Origin: CALEUX01 sp964608615
Lineage (GTDB): Bacteria > Bacteroidota > Bacteroidia > Bacteroidales > Marinilabiliaceae
Direction of reading: 5' to 3'
Length of the DNA: 55,178 nt
Assembly: GCA_964608615.1 (NCBI GenBank)
Contig: CAZSQG010000017.1
Location: forward strand, 1-55,178
In this document: piece by piece, positions 32,350 to 41,628 of the stretch
How positions within the stretch are numbered: the first letter of the stretch is position 1
How the letters are laid out: every line of letters begins with the position of its first letter
Notes under the pieces: generated by a model
Seen by the model: the letters and a program-made list of their open reading frames with translations, nothing else
Databases searched by the model: none
Told to the model about the DNA's origin: nothing
Position numbers and translations under genes: made by a program

Positions 32350-33335
32350 TTTATCGTTTGTTTAGGTTTGATGCCAATACTGTATTTATACTTTGGAATA
32401 CCTCCAATGGGGATACTGTAAAAGGGCATAAGCTCTCCATATTGGTTTTCGAGGTAAATAACCACATTGTTATTTCTAATTTTGGCATTTTTATTTTTAA
32501 TCATCTGTATATCAAGCGATGAGTTGATATCATCTTTCCCTATCTGGTGCAAACTATTTGCCCAATGATTATCGCCAGACGCTGCCATTCGTTCACCGTT
32601 TTTTGATGGCGAGATAATCCGTAAGATGCCATCATTATCCCAGTCGAAATTACTTTGTTTAATGGCTATCACTCTTTCGTCAATATACGGATAAATATGA
32701 GAAACTTCATTTACATTATCATGTAAACGGAACTTATATTTATAGTAAAATGCAAAAGCCCCTTCAATTGGACGGTTTTCATTCTTGTTGGTGGTAAGGT
32801 CCAAATGATAAAGGTTACCGTCATCTCCGGCTATTCCTTCAGCAATAAACTTAAAAACGTATCCACCATAATCACTTAATAATTCTCCTTCGGTTGGATT
32901 AAAAGGTCCAAACGTATAGTATTTACCATCATATCTGGAATCTTCCCCAAAGCTTCGTGATGCCAGCATAGTTCCACTTTTATAATTGCCATCCCTGATA
33001 ATTTTTCGGGCGTCTTCATTTGAACAGGATCCTTTTCCACCAAACACCGAATAATTCATCCGTGTATTCCACAGGCCTTGTTGCTCATCAAAACCACCGC
33101 CTATCTCGGGATCATAAACACGGATAAAAAATGGATCCTGATGGCTTTCCGGGATTGAGAAAAATATTATCTGAATAAAATCATCATCGCCCCAGGCGGG
33201 ATCACCCTCTTTACCAAAAGTTACAAGGGCGTGTATGTTTTCGTCTACCGCCGGCACGGGCTGTGCATTTAATGATGTAAAGGCTGTAAAAGTCAACAGT
33301 AATACAATGAAAAATATCTTTTTAGATATGTACAT
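32346..33335 (-). CDS. Secreted protein of unknown function in the T9SS-linked operon
   Basis: The 329-residue product has a signal peptide (about 1-24, cleaved after LNA). The mature part begins with HALVTFGKEGDPAWGDDDFIQIIFF, then FIRVYDPEIGGGFDEQQGLWNT and SVFGGKGSCSNEDARK, and ends in a beta-rich half. I recognise this only as a stretch seen in Bacteroidetes surface proteins, often with PKD modules; I know no domain name or function. Acidic clusters (WGDDD, FDWDNDG) suggest calcium binding. It starts 15 bases after the PD40/PKD gene and overlaps the SpoIIE sensor start by 4 bases (ATGA), so translation is probably coupled. Its placement makes it a candidate ligand or partner for the sensor. 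Confidence 0.7.
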   Translation of the reverse strand: MYISKKIFFIVLLLTFTAFTSLNAQPVPAVDENIHALVTFGKEGDPAWGDDDFIQIIFFSIPESHQDPFFIRVYDPEIGGGFDEQQGLWNTRMNYSVFGGKGSCSNEDARKIIRDGNYKSGTMLASRSFGEDSRYDGKYYTFGPFNPTEGELLSDYGGYVFKFIAEGIAGDDGNLYHLDLTTNKNENRPIEGAFAFYYKYKFRLHDNVNEVSHIYPYIDERVIAIKQSNFDWDNDGILRIISPSKNGERMAASGDNHWANSLHQIGKDDINSSLDIQMIKNKNAKIRNNNVVIYLENQYGELMPFYSIPIGGIPKYKYSIGIKPKQTIK

Positions 33336-33350
33336 GATTCAGTGTGTTTT

Positions 33351-34760
33351 TTATTCAATAATAACTGTTCGGTATGAACAAATCTTTTGGTTTTCGCCCC
33401 AATAGGCTTCACATCGGATCTGGTACTTACCCTTTTTTCGAAAAATATGCGATATTGTTTCACCAATTTGTCTTTCTTTTTCTCCAAAGTCCCAGAAATA
33501 TTCAATATTATCGGCATCATCAAATCCTGTAAGTTGTGCCTGTAATACAACGGGCTGATTTGCCTTTATTTTTTCGGGAAGTGAAAAATATACCTGTTGA
33601 GGTTTTTCAATGGGTAGTTCATAACTGGCAACATTGTATTGTTGTTCACCGGTGACAGCATCAATAACGTTGAGGCTTATTTGATATATGCCAGGTTTTG
33701 GAAGGCAGTGATCCACCTCAATTCCCTCGGCTACGTATCCATCGCTGAACTCCCATTTATATTTTAAAGTTGTGGTATCAATAACACCGGCAGTTTGTTC
33801 AAAGAAGGTGAAACAGTAGTTTTCTTCCACTACTTCCTCAGCATTTTCACAGAACTCCATTATGTAATTATACTCATAGATGTTATCGGTTCCATCGCGG
33901 TTTGAAGCAAAAAAACCTGATGTTTCATTCGGGTATATAAAGCAGCTGAAATCATCATAATTCGAATTGATTGGAGTTTCCAAAAGCACAGGGGTGGACC
34001 ATTTTCCATTGAAAACCGAATAAAAGATATCAAGTCCGCCAAGGCCATCATGCCCATCTGACGAAAAGTAAAGCCTGCCAGATGGGTGATAGTAAGGAAA
34101 AAGCTCCCGGCCTGCAGTGTTTATTTGTGGTCCAAGATTCTCAGGCTCGCTCCAGCCATCGGCTGTTTTAGTACTCATATAAATATCTGTTTTTCCTTGA
34201 CCGCCGGGTTTGTTTGAAATAAAGAACAGATTTTGCCCATCTGGTGATAATGATGGCTGTCCGAAAGAGAATTCCGAATTTTCGGAGAAAGGTATGGCAG
34301 TATATGCCTCCCATTTATTACCCGGTAAATGTTGCGACTGGTAAAGGCCCAATGGAATCTCTTTTTTACTGGTTCGGGCTTCACGCATTGATTGATATTT
34401 ATTTCGGGTGATAATATGAAATTGACCGTTTGAAGAAAAGGCTAAAGGTCCTGAGGGAAGCAATAGTCCTTGAACAGGTTGAAATAATTCGGGCTTTCCT
34501 ATCTTGCCATTTTTTAAAATAGGAGCCCGATATGTGTTGTATAAATGTTCGTTTTGTTGATTAAAAACATTTATAAGAATGGAATTTTTACGATTTGAAA
34601 CAAAATAAAGCATCGAATCGGCTACAAATGGAGCCATTTCGCTTGCTGATGTATTAATACGAAGCTTGTTGGATTCAATTTGCTGACTGTTTGTAATAAC
34701 AGTTGGCCAAAAGAAAAGAGTTAGAATAAGTGTTTTTATATAGACCATTTTCGGGTGCAT
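33351..34760 (-). CDS. PD40 beta-propeller plus PKD-domain secreted protein
   Basis: The 469-residue product has a signal peptide (about 1-25) and PD40/TolB-like propeller repeats over about 40-290, for example FGQPSLSPDGQNLFFISNKPG, KTDIYMSTKTADGWSEPENLG and LFPYYHPSGRLYFSSDGHDG. Two PKD-like domains follow (LKYKWEFSDGYVAEG and IEYFWDFGEKERQIGETISH). It lacks the TPR and OmpA-like domains of PorE, which has a PD40 domain and ties the T9SS to peptidoglycan. It starts 11 bases after the PorP/SprF gene. An internal ATG at 34748 is an alternative start. The role is probably assembly or display at the cell surface. Confidence 0.8.
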   Translation of the reverse strand: MHPKMVYIKTLILTLFFWPTVITNSQQIESNKLRINTSASEMAPFVADSMLYFVSNRKNSILINVFNQQNEHLYNTYRAPILKNGKIGKPELFQPVQGLLLPSGPLAFSSNGQFHIITRNKYQSMREARTSKKEIPLGLYQSQHLPGNKWEAYTAIPFSENSEFSFGQPSLSPDGQNLFFISNKPGGQGKTDIYMSTKTADGWSEPENLGPQINTAGRELFPYYHPSGRLYFSSDGHDGLGGLDIFYSVFNGKWSTPVLLETPINSNYDDFSCFIYPNETSGFFASNRDGTDNIYEYNYIMEFCENAEEVVEENYCFTFFEQTAGVIDTTTLKYKWEFSDGYVAEGIEVDHCLPKPGIYQISLNVIDAVTGEQQYNVASYELPIEKPQQVYFSLPEKIKANQPVVLQAQLTGFDDADNIEYFWDFGEKERQIGETISHIFRKKGKYQIRCEAYWGENQKICSYRTVIIE

Positions 34761-34771
34761 AGGAATATGGT

Positions 34772-35683
34772 TTAAAAGAACTTAGGACTGGTTGTTAATA
34801 TTTTATAGCCAAAATCGAACTGCAAGGATACCTCATGATTCCCATTGTTGAGTGTTCCAAGGTCTCCTGTTGGATAATCAAAACTATAGGCAAAACGTAA
34901 CTGAGGTGTAATTTGCCATCCGGCCATTGCAATAATTTCTTTGTTATTTCTGTAGGTAAGTCCGGCTAATATAATGTCCTGAAAAATCGCTGTTGCTGAC
35001 ACATCAAGCAATGTATATTCATCAGGATTTAGCCGGAATAACATGGATGGTTGAACTTTTAAGAAATTGTTAACTCTGAAAAGATAACCCCCGGTAAGTA
35101 TATAATCCGATTTAGATGGCTCAAAAATTGGTGATTCCGGATTAATAGAGTTTTTATACAAGAGGTCAGAAATAGAAAACCCTGCAAAAAAATCATTCCC
35201 ATACCAAGCTATCCCAAATCCAACCTGAGGATCAATTTCAGATTCGTTTTCGCCAAAGGCTGGATCATTTGGCTCGTCCAGGGTTACATTATTCCACATC
35301 GAACGCAATGAAGTAAAGCCTGCACTAATACTAAATGCCAGTTTATTTTGATTTCCAACATTAAGGCGGTAGGCATAAGCCAAAGAGACTCCTGTATTTT
35401 TTGCTATTGCAAATTCCTCATTAAAAAGAATCATTCCAAGGGCAATTTTTTCGTTTTTTAATGGTGCATGGGCCGAAAAGAACATGGCTTGGGGTGACTT
35501 TGGTACAGAAGTCCATTGTTTTCGGTATGATCCAAATACCGAAAGCACTTCGTGTGAACCGGCAAAAGCAGGATCAATGGCATAGCGGTTATGCATGTAC
35601 TGGCTCATAATCATTTTCTTTTGAGATGACACCGTCAAAGTGATGATTATGAGTAGTAAAAATGTGAAAATCAGTTGCTTCAT
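34772..35683 (-). CDS. PorP/SprF family type IX secretion membrane protein
   Basis: The 303-residue outer-membrane beta-barrel protein has a signal peptide (about 1-20), then the family opening QYMHNRYAIDPAFAGSHEVLSVFGSYRKQW, and a series of amphipathic strands ending in VSLQFDFGYKI. PorP/SprF proteins attach C-terminal-domain type B cargo, such as SprB adhesin, to the surface after type IX export. It lies 10 bases after a cargo with such a domain, the usual sprB-sprF arrangement, so the pairing is strongly suggested. The core T9SS genes are not in this window. Confidence 0.92.
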   Translation of the reverse strand: MKQLIFTFLLLIIITLTVSSQKKMIMSQYMHNRYAIDPAFAGSHEVLSVFGSYRKQWTSVPKSPQAMFFSAHAPLKNEKIALGMILFNEEFAIAKNTGVSLAYAYRLNVGNQNKLAFSISAGFTSLRSMWNNVTLDEPNDPAFGENESEIDPQVGFGIAWYGNDFFAGFSISDLLYKNSINPESPIFEPSKSDYILTGGYLFRVNNFLKVQPSMLFRLNPDEYTLLDVSATAIFQDIILAGLTYRNNKEIIAMAGWQITPQLRFAYSFDYPTGDLGTLNNGNHEVSLQFDFGYKILTTSPKFF

Positions 35684-35693
35684 GTTTGTTTTG

Positions 35694-37880
35694 TTATCTG
35701 GTTTGCCGTTTAATAACCAGAAAATCTTTTATTGGTTTAATTCCTTTCCCTGTAAAAATATAGTAGTAATATCCATCGGGAACCTTGTCTCCATCTAGTC
35801 CTATGCCATACCAGTCGTTTTGATAGTCTTTAGTTTTATAAACCACTTTCCCGGCCTGGTTAAAAACAATAAGCTCGTTATTTTCAATATATGTGGCACC
35901 TGTAATAATAAACTTATCGTTAATGTCATTACCATCGGGTGAAAAACCTGTGGGATGTTTCAGCCCTTCTACTTCAATTGTAAGGTCATCTTCAAAAGTT
36001 GGGCAATTGCCGTTGCTTACAGTCCACCTAAATGTAGCGCTCCCAAAATTTAAACCAGTAATATCTGATGTTGGGTTATTTGCAGAAACAATATTGCCAT
36101 AGCCATTAATAAGGCTCCACGTTCCCAGTCCAACAATTGGAGTTTCGGCTTGCATCTGTGTTTCAAACTTTAGATATAAGGTTTGGTCTTCTCCCGCATT
36201 GGTTGTTTGGGGGGCTTCCCAAAACGTAACAACAGTCTCATCCCAGGCTTCACAAACGCCATTGATCTCAGTCCAGCGAAGGGTGTAGGTGCCAAAGTTG
36301 TTTTCATAAGAAGAACCAGGAGAAGCTGAATTGCCAAAGGTTCCCGGCCCAGTCCATTGCCCTGTTCCAATGGACGCCGTAGCTGTAAGTTCAACCGGTT
36401 CCAAACCACACACTTCAATGTTGTCCCCGGCATTCGGGGTGGGCATTTCATCCACCATTATTGTAAAATTCAGGGTGGAGTAATTCGACGAACAGCCGTA
36501 ATAATCGGTTATTTTAGATAAGTGGTAGGTTGTGGTTTCCGTAGGAGAGAGAGAAATGATTGCCGGACTAGCTGTAAGGCTTGCGCTTTCAAGTGTAGTA
36601 CCGCTTAAATAAGAAAGATTCCAGGGGGAGCTTCCTGTTAAGTTAAGGTTTGCCTGCCCTGTGCTGCCTTCACATACAGCAGGTGTTGCATCAATTATGG
36701 ATACGGTAGGTAGTTCCACAAACCGTATTGTAACATCGTTTGCCGATAGGCATCCTTCGTTATCAAGAGTCCAGGTAAAAGTTTGCAGTCCAAAGCCGGC
36801 AATTGTTACTTCAGAAGTTGGACTTGAGACTGATGAAAAAGTAGATCCTGTGGGGCCGCTCCAGGTTCCGGTTCCTGCACCCGCTATAGCTTGCATGGTA
36901 TAACTATTTCCGCAGGCCACTTCATCGGGGCCGGCATTCACTGTTTGTTTCAGATCCAGAACTGTTGCTTCTCCTGTCATTTGTGTGGAAGCTGAGGTAC
37001 ACCCGGTACTAGTGTCTTCAATTCTGACAAGTTTAAAAGTTGTTTCTCCCGTTACGCTAAGATCCCACGAATGGTTATTTCCTAAAATTCCATTTTCATC
37101 CAAGTTCGAAACGCCATTGTTGTAACGTACATCCCACGGGCCAGTCCCTGTAAGATCAAGATTTAATTTGGCAGTTCCTGTTTCACAAACTTTTGATGTA
37201 GTTGATATTTCTCCTGTTGGGGATCCCTTAAGCTCAACTTTAAATGGAGCGGAGGCCTCGCATACTCCGTTTTTCACTTTAAAGTTAACATCATAAATAC
37301 CCGCTGTAGTTGCCGAAAATACTGTTGATGGATTGTTGCCCGGAAGAAAGTATCCAAGCGAGGGCCCTGTTGATGTCCACTCATAAATGTCGCCATATGG
37401 GCCTGGTATTGCAGTAAGTGGTATGGATAATCCACAATTATTAGCATCCACAATTGGATTGGGAGTTGGTTTGGTATATGAGGTGATAATGGTTTGGCCA
37501 GTTACATTGGTACTAGGGATGCCTGAATTATCCATAAACTCTGTTATCTCAACTCTTATTTGGGAAAAATCCGGATTGCTTGATTCCACTAAAGAAGGAT
37601 AAGGGAAAGATGCTTTACATATTCCATCAGCGGCAGGAGTACAATTACTAATAAAAGAAGGGTAGCTTCCAAGCCATACGTTATTTTCGTTATTATAAAT
37701 CTTAATATAAGCATTAAAGGGAGGAGTGCCGATAAACTTTATTTCGATTTCAATAGACTCAAATTCACAAATATCTTTATCGGTTGTTATGATCTCTGCT
37801 GATTGAGCATTAACCCCATCTTCAAGAAAAATGAAAGCAATTAACACAAATATGATGGATGCTATAAAACGGTGTTTCAT
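35694..37880 (-). CDS. T9SS cargo with gliding-motility-type C-terminal domain
   Basis: The 728-residue secreted protein has a signal peptide (about 1-26). The body is a string of Ig/PKD-like repeats of about 80-90 residues, seen in recurring openings (VNAGPDEVACG, PNAGDNIEVCG, NAGEDQTLYLK) and endings (FTWTLDNEGCLSAND, LRWTEINGVCEAWD, FRWTVSNGNCPTFED). The last 85 residues, HPTGFSPDGNDINDKFIITG to the end, match the type B (gliding motility-associated) T9SS sorting domain. This predicts a surface-attached adhesin-like protein. It is first in a tight five-gene operon with its PorP/SprF partner. The 664-base upstream region shows no clear promoter. Confidence 0.92.
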   Translation of the reverse strand: MKHRFIASIIFVLIAFIFLEDGVNAQSAEIITTDKDICEFESIEIEIKFIGTPPFNAYIKIYNNENNVWLGSYPSFISNCTPAADGICKASFPYPSLVESSNPDFSQIRVEITEFMDNSGIPSTNVTGQTIITSYTKPTPNPIVDANNCGLSIPLTAIPGPYGDIYEWTSTGPSLGYFLPGNNPSTVFSATTAGIYDVNFKVKNGVCEASAPFKVELKGSPTGEISTTSKVCETGTAKLNLDLTGTGPWDVRYNNGVSNLDENGILGNNHSWDLSVTGETTFKLVRIEDTSTGCTSASTQMTGEATVLDLKQTVNAGPDEVACGNSYTMQAIAGAGTGTWSGPTGSTFSSVSSPTSEVTIAGFGLQTFTWTLDNEGCLSANDVTIRFVELPTVSIIDATPAVCEGSTGQANLNLTGSSPWNLSYLSGTTLESASLTASPAIISLSPTETTTYHLSKITDYYGCSSNYSTLNFTIMVDEMPTPNAGDNIEVCGLEPVELTATASIGTGQWTGPGTFGNSASPGSSYENNFGTYTLRWTEINGVCEAWDETVVTFWEAPQTTNAGEDQTLYLKFETQMQAETPIVGLGTWSLINGYGNIVSANNPTSDITGLNFGSATFRWTVSNGNCPTFEDDLTIEVEGLKHPTGFSPDGNDINDKFIITGATYIENNELIVFNQAGKVVYKTKDYQNDWYGIGLDGDKVPDGYYYYIFTGKGIKPIKDFLVIKRQTR

Positions 37881-38544
37881 TTTACTATAATTATTTTCTA
37901 TTTCTATTCTCTTTTCAATCAGCTAATTTCTCATCGTAAGAAAGGGACTTTTTTATTGTTTCTATTAAGTTTGTTTGTGTCATGTTTGGTTATTGTTCTC
38001 AGACAATTAAATATTTAGCTCCTGATTCCTTATGGTAAATTAACTGGTTTAGCTAAGTCTTTTCGTCCATAACCTGATTTGTTTTTGTTGACCTAATTCA
38101 TTCATCTCACTTTTTAAATCGCGCCGTTTGGTGATTTATGGCAAGAATAACGGTAAAAACAGATACTGACTTTATAATGCTAATTATACCTAATGCGAAA
38201 ATAAAAATTTACTTTATCTAAATTGATATCGACAAATCATGCAATTACATTTATTCAACTATTGATGGGATATAATATGCTTAAATATCTGTATTCAAAT
38301 GTAATATCACGAAAAACATGGTGTAAAGTAAAGTCTTTCAATATGTATTAACATAAATAATAACAATTGAATTAACATTATTATACAAACTTATTAAATT
38401 ATGTAATTAGTTAGTTAATATTAGATTACAAAATCGATGTTTTGGTAAATAAAAATCAGGATTTCGTCAAAAAAATGTAACTTTTTTGTTTTTCACTCTC
38501 ATTTCAGGTTCTAAAATAATAATTATTGAGAGTAAAGGTAATGG
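37881..38544. other. Long AT-rich intergenic region between cargo and thioredoxin-like gene
   Basis: 664 very AT-rich bases, most of it upstream of the cargo operon. On the minus strand TACATTTG (38296-38303) and TAAGTTTG (38384-38391) match the -7 consensus, but neither has a good -33 element. I see no gene, terminator or repeat. The length suggests a regulatory leader for the surface-protein operon, which I cannot resolve. Confidence 0.4.
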
Positions 38545-40011
38545 TTACCATTTAAATATTGACCGCTCTCGTGGAGGGTTTTTACGTAGCTCTGAGCGCT
38601 GGTACTCAAGGTATCGTTCAATAAATAATTGACTGAAATTTTCTTCCGGTGATGGGGCAGGCGAGAGACATAGATTGCCTTTGGGATCGATGAGGTAATA
38701 CAAAGGAACTCCTTTAATGTTATAATCGGTTAAAATACCAGGAGATGAACCAAAGTGGAGGAAATCCCAGTTAAACCGGTTGTTTTTTTTCAGGAACGTT
38801 TCCATTGCTTCAAAATTATCATCAAGAACGATTGAAACAATATTAAGCTCTTTTTTAAAAGTTTTCTCAAATTGCTCTATTGTTTGAAGATCTTGTAAAC
38901 AGGCGTGATTCTTAGTGTGGATAAAGTTGAGATATACAAATTTGCCCGAATAGTCTTCAAGGGTTTTTATTTTGCCATTGAGGTCGGTTAGAGCAAACGA
39001 TGGCGCCGGACTTCCGGGCCTGAGCTGCGACATTTTAAGAAATAGCTGAGTGGCTATTTGACGCGTTTCATTTGAAGAGGCTTTTGTTATGGCCGATTGG
39101 GTTATTGAAAGCGCTGTATTTTGATCGATGGATTTGTTGTAATAGGATTCGAAGAGGGTAAACAGCATTACTGATTCGGCAAAAACAGGATTTCTAAAAA
39201 GTGTATCAGTAGTAAGTATTCCAATGATGGAGTCGAAGGGGGTGCCTGTTTTTATTGATTCAATAAAATTTTGATTATCGGAACCAGCGAATTTGCCAGG
39301 CAGGAACCCAGACAGGAGTGTTTTAAAGGCATCCCAGTACACGGGTAAATCAAACTCAACGGGGTGTGACGATAGATAATCATTAATGAGTTGGCGATCA
39401 TGCCGCCTTAAGGTCATTTGCCACAATTTAAGATACGAAAAATGCTTGTGTGCATTAAAATAAGGGTGGTTAAAGGTATATTTCTTTTCAAGCTCATTTT
39501 CAATTTTTGTGGCCTGGTTGGTATTGCCTGAAACAAACAGGGCCACAGCATTTGTGTTGTATTGCAGTTCAAAATCCTCATTGAATTCCAGGATATTTCG
39601 GTTTAAAGCTCTTGCCGATTCATTGGCAATACCAAGAGGAATCTCTTCGGCCTGGAAATGAGGATTTAATTTCTGAGCTTCTGTTTTTGGTTCAAATGGG
39701 GGTAATACCAAATGGTAGGTTAGTCCAGGCTCCAGATAAATCCAGGCTCTGAACCGCCCCAGATCGGTGTAAGCATAAAAGGTTTCGTTAACAGGGAAAG
39801 TAAAGTTAAAAGCACCTGTTTTATCAATGGCAATGGAGATTATTGGAGATGATTGGGGGATAATGAAATTGGAGTATTGGTAAAAAACGATATGGTAACC
39901 GGCGTAATCTGGAGCTTTACCGATAAAACGAACGCTGTCGGCTGTTACATTTGAGAATAATGTAATAGAAGTAAATAGGAAAAAAATGCTTATTAACCAA
40001 TGTTTTATCAT
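38545..40011 (-). CDS. Thioredoxin-like (TlpA/redoxin) protein lacking the first catalytic Cys
   Basis: The 488-residue product has a signal peptide (about 1-25), a mainly beta N-terminal domain resembling the DUF4369-type region of Bacteroidetes thiol proteins (about 27-120), a helical middle, and a C-terminal thioredoxin fold (about 330-470) opening GSPAPSFALTDLNGKIKTLEDY. The expected CxxC reads N368-H-A-C371, so only the second Cys remains. KGVPLYYLIDPKG contains the usual cis-Pro. Disulfide exchange would need a different mechanism, so it may act as a binding protein or by single-Cys chemistry. It is monocistronic, 664 bases from the cargo operon. Confidence 0.8.
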   Translation of the reverse strand: MIKHWLISIFFLFTSITLFSNVTADSVRFIGKAPDYAGYHIVFYQYSNFIIPQSSPIISIAIDKTGAFNFTFPVNETFYAYTDLGRFRAWIYLEPGLTYHLVLPPFEPKTEAQKLNPHFQAEEIPLGIANESARALNRNILEFNEDFELQYNTNAVALFVSGNTNQATKIENELEKKYTFNHPYFNAHKHFSYLKLWQMTLRRHDRQLINDYLSSHPVEFDLPVYWDAFKTLLSGFLPGKFAGSDNQNFIESIKTGTPFDSIIGILTTDTLFRNPVFAESVMLFTLFESYYNKSIDQNTALSITQSAITKASSNETRQIATQLFLKMSQLRPGSPAPSFALTDLNGKIKTLEDYSGKFVYLNFIHTKNHACLQDLQTIEQFEKTFKKELNIVSIVLDDNFEAMETFLKKNNRFNWDFLHFGSSPGILTDYNIKGVPLYYLIDPKGNLCLSPAPSPEENFSQLFIERYLEYQRSELRKNPPRERSIFKW

Positions 40012-40422
40012 GTAAGGAATTGATTGTTTTGTAGATGAAAAATAATCCCGGATTTTATTGTTTTAACTTTAACATATTTATTTCATGCAAAAATGTTAAG
40101 AACATATTTTATACCAGAATAAAACGTTTCTGAGTTTTATTTAGTACTCTTTTCAAATTCATGGCTTAGGGACTGATTTTATTGAACTTCAGCATTGCTT
40201 TTCTCCTGGAGCTTCAGACGTGATTTCAAATACTTGTTTTGTCGAAAAAACTAACAAATGAAAAAAATGCCAGACAAAATTATTATATCTTTGAAATTCA
40301 GAGCTGTACGGTATTCTGTTTAAGCTATTATTTGTTTTCGCTTTGTCATTTATTTGATTGTTTCAAATCGGCTTTCATATTGCTAAAGCTGACCTGAAGC
40401 CTGTCATTAAGGATGCAAGCTA
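40012..40422. other. Intergenic region between the thioredoxin-like gene and coaD
   Basis: 411 AT-rich bases. TATCTTTG at 40286-40293 on the plus strand matches the -7 element but faces coaD from its 3' side, has no -33 partner and no downstream gene. I see no terminator, repeat or RNA gene. Confidence 0.35.
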
Positions 40423-40917
40423 TTATAAATTAATAACCTTATTCTTATTTTTTTCTATTATAAGCTCATATATTGCTTGTGGAATAAACTTGGAAGCATC
40501 TCCTCCATGTCTTAAGATATCGCGAACTATAGACGAGTTTACAGGTGTATGTTGTGGTGTTGTAAGTAAAAAAACCGAATCGATGCAGGTCATCAGACGA
40601 TTAACCTGAGCAATTGCTCTCTCGTATTCAAAGTCGGCCGAAGTTCTTATGCCCCTAAGAATAAAGTCGGCATTTTTTTGACGAGCAAAATCAACAGTAA
40701 GGTTCTCAAATTTTTCAACGCTTACTCTTGGTTCATCAGCAAATTCGGCGTTTATAAACCTAACTCGTTCTTCAATGGAAAAAAAGTAACTTTTAGTGGT
40801 GTTGAGTCCAACAGCAACTATGATTTTATCAAAAAGTTTAAGGCCTCTGCGTACAATATTTTCGTGTCCGATAGTGAATGGGTCAAAGGACCCCGGGAAT
40901 ATCGCAATTCGTTCCAT
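40423..40917 (-). CDS. coaD: Phosphopantetheine adenylyltransferase
   Basis: CoaD makes dephospho-CoA from 4'-phosphopantetheine and ATP, the fourth of five steps to coenzyme A. The 164-residue product has the nucleotidyltransferase motif FPGSFDPFTIGHENIVRRG with T15-x-G-H18, the phosphate-binding stretch ADFILRGIRTSADFEYE, and NSSIVRDI with its ISSxxR-like motif near the end. Length is normal. It is a single gene; upstream lies a 711-base intergenic region that carries a dispersed repeat. Confidence 0.97.
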   Translation of the reverse strand: MERIAIFPGSFDPFTIGHENIVRRGLKLFDKIIVAVGLNTTKSYFFSIEERVRFINAEFADEPRVSVEKFENLTVDFARQKNADFILRGIRTSADFEYERAIAQVNRLMTCIDSVFLLTTPQHTPVNSSIVRDILRHGGDASKFIPQAIYELIIEKNKNKVINL

Positions 40918-41145
40918 TATGTTATTTATTTAAGATTGTAAAATTTGGAAAAATAGTTTGAACGGACAAATAAAATTGGTGTAGTTGGAATTATTTGTAA
41001 TAAATGATGATAATAGTTGGTCATTGGGCTTTATAAATTCCTAAACTGATCAAGTATTAATAATTTTTGAATTTTAAATTCAACTTTTTAATCATTTACT
41101 TGTTCTGGATTGTAGAATTGGTCTTAACTTGGAATACTAATTTGT

Positions 41146-41473
41146 GTAATTACTCAGGTGGGTCAGGCTGATTATATCGATATACATGATGAAAATTTTA
41201 AACGTAGAGGTTGCAAAGAATTAGTGATTAAAATTTTGTGTTCTTTGCGGTTACCTTTGCTCACTTTGCGGTGAATTTTTATGTGTTTATAGTTTGATTT
41301 TTTATTGCCACATAGCCTCCCGTTTTTCAGCCGGGACAGGTAGCCCCGCTAATGAGCGGGGGAACTCGCCAAGTAATAATGCCTTTTTGTGTGATAGACC
41401 TAACTCATGGCTCGTTTCATCTTGTTATTATGAAGTTTATTATAACTTTTAAAGTACCTGACAGGTACAAATT
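41146..41473. repeat. Dispersed intergenic repeat, copy 3 (about 330 bases, with internal hairpin module)
   Basis: The left end GTAATTACTCAGGTG and right end AAGTACCTGACAGGTAC share CAGGT-type inverted termini. The core AAACGTAGAGGTTGCAAAGAATTAGTGATTAAA and the right part match 28830-29018. Relative to that copy there is an extra module (about 41310-41425) with two hairpins, TCCCG/CGGGA and CCCCGCT (41344-41350)/AGCGGGG (41355-41361), followed by AACTCGCC and GGCTCGTTTCAT. That module is shared with a sequence near 54585-54670. The remaining intergenic bases (40918-41145 and 41474-41628) show nothing recognisable. Confidence 0.7.
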
Positions 41474-41628
41474 TGATAATGATTAAATTCGCAAGTCAGT
41501 GATTGACTGTTTGATAATTACAATATTGCGTTTAATGTCTTAATAATATCAATCGCAGACTGTTAAACAATTATGACTATATCTGTGGATTTTGGGTAAT
41601 CCTAAAAGTAACAATTTATTTGACTAAT

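Noticed and set aside
40286..40293. TATCTTTG as a promoter on the plus strand
   Set aside because: No -33 element at the right distance and no downstream gene on that strand; one such word per about 1.4 kb is expected by chance in AT-rich DNA.
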